Source of the DNA: Chloroflexota bacterium
GTDB lineage: Bacteria > Chloroflexota > Anaerolineae > B4-G1
Assembly: GCA_024232355.1 (NCBI GenBank)
Contig: JAAEPW010001230.1
Span: 62,001-126,000 of the forward strand
Direction: 5' to 3'
DNA: 64,000 nt
A program made the position numbers and the translations under genes. The notes under the pieces were generated by a model. That model did no database searches. It had not been told where the DNA came from and was given only the letters and a program-made list of their open reading frames with translations. This document shows positions 63,366 through 64,000 of the stretch, in pieces (position 1 is the first letter of the stretch; each line of letters begins with the position of its first letter).

Positions 63366-64000
63366 ATGACAAAAATTTCCGAACTGGAAAAACGAATTGC
63401 CGAGTTGGAAGAGGACTTGCATCAGAGCGAGAAACGATACCGCGCTGTGACAGATACCGCGCTGGCAGGTATTGGCGTTACAGATATTGAGGATAACCTG
63501 ACTTTTGTCAATTCAACCTTGGCCAAGATGCTGGGGCACACACTGGATGAGATGGAGGGGATGAACCTCTCCCAGTTGATGAGCGCAGAAGAGTTCAAAG
63601 ATCATCAAGGTCGGACGCAAGAGAGGGCGGCGGGGGGGGTACGCGACCAGTACGAGTCTATACTGCGTCACAAGGATGGTCATTGGATCAGTGCGTTAGT
63701 TTCTGCTTCGCCTCTTACAGCCGATGATGGTACTTTTGAGGGAACCTTGGGAGTGCTTGTGGATATTACCGAGCGCAAGCAGGCAGCGATAGAGGTGCAG
63801 CGGCAAGCGGATCAAATGGCCATCATCTATAAAATGGGACAGCGGGTGAGTGGCGAGTTGGAACTAGAGGCATTGTTGTCTGAGACTGTGACGGCAGTGT
63901 ACGATGCTTTTGGTTATTATGGCGTGATGCTATTGCTGCTCGACGAGGAAACACAGTGTTTGACGGTGCATTCTGTTGCTGGCAAACACATGGACGTTTT
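63366..64000 (+). CDS. PAS-GAF sensor, 3' part beyond window (probable array member 16)
   Basis: 211 codons are visible. Helix KISELEKRIAELEEDLHQS, a PAS domain (~20-140; EKRYRAVTDTALAGIGVTDI, RHKDGHWISALVSAS, LGVLVDITERKQA) and the first part of a GAF domain (KMGQRVSGELELEALLSETV, then AFGYYGVMLLLLDEE) that closely matches GAF 1 of members 7 and 8. A STAS ending is expected from context but is not in the window. GAGGG lies ahead of the ATG. Confidence 0.8.
   Translation, partial: MTKISELEKRIAELEEDLHQSEKRYRAVTDTALAGIGVTDIEDNLTFVNSTLAKMLGHTLDEMEGMNLSQLMSAEEFKDHQGRTQERAAGGVRDQYESILRHKDGHWISALVSASPLTADDGTFEGTLGVLVDITERKQAAIEVQRQADQMAIIYKMGQRVSGELELEALLSETVTAVYDAFGYYGVMLLLLDEETQCLTVHSVAGKHMDV

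Overview
The window looks like chromosome from a bacterium of the Chloroflexota (Anaerolineae-like). This is an inference from protein style: a Thr/Pro-rich linker behind a membrane anchor in a TPR protein, a short two-part EF-Ts, an S2 with a long acidic tail, many GAF/TPR proteins and frequent GTG/TTG starts. No rRNA, tRNA, CRISPR array, integrase or intact insertion sequence was seen.

Layout. 1-2289 (minus): rpsB-tsf-pyrH, with pyrH cut by the window edge. 2449-6087: two unusual response regulators, a transposase remnant, a CBS-ACT protein and an MnmA-like tRNA-thiolation ATPase. 6403-10847 (plus): a PadR-controlled operon (PadR, GyrI-like, alpha/beta hydrolase, two BtrH-like proteins) with a clear promoter and palindrome. 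11082-14713: a J-domain protein, a lipoprotein/membrane gene interrupted by one in-frame TGA, a YbaK-type deacylase and a cupin. 14727-19625 (minus): a tightly packed six-gene operon (PHP phosphoesterase, two unknowns, TPR membrane protein, RlmA-like methyltransferase, MBL hydrolase), divergent from uvrA. 22678-25039: a TPR lipid-anchored or membrane-anchored protein and queG.

25506-64000 (plus) is the remarkable part. A receiver, a CheW and a CheR-TPR gene lead into a co-directional, nearly gapless run of proteins that all end in the same ~121-residue RsbR-type STAS domain. Fifteen intact copies and one wrecked copy are visible, and a further gene of the same style runs off the edge. What differs is the front end: PAS; AAA-ATPase+TPR+PAS; two, three, four or six GAFs; LacI-type sugar-binding domain (three intact, one broken); PocR; a multi-span membrane domain+GAF; dCACHE+HAMP. 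One ABC-type substrate-binding lipoprotein sits among the membrane-bound members. In known stressosomes (Bacillus RsbR/RsbS/RsbT) such STAS domains co-assemble and are phosphorylated by a switch kinase. Here the sensors are hugely multiplied, while no RsbT-like kinase, PP2C phosphatase, RsbS-only protein or sigma factor lies in the window. The reading offered is a many-input stressosome-like signalling array with a common output module, evolving by domain swapping and local recombination.
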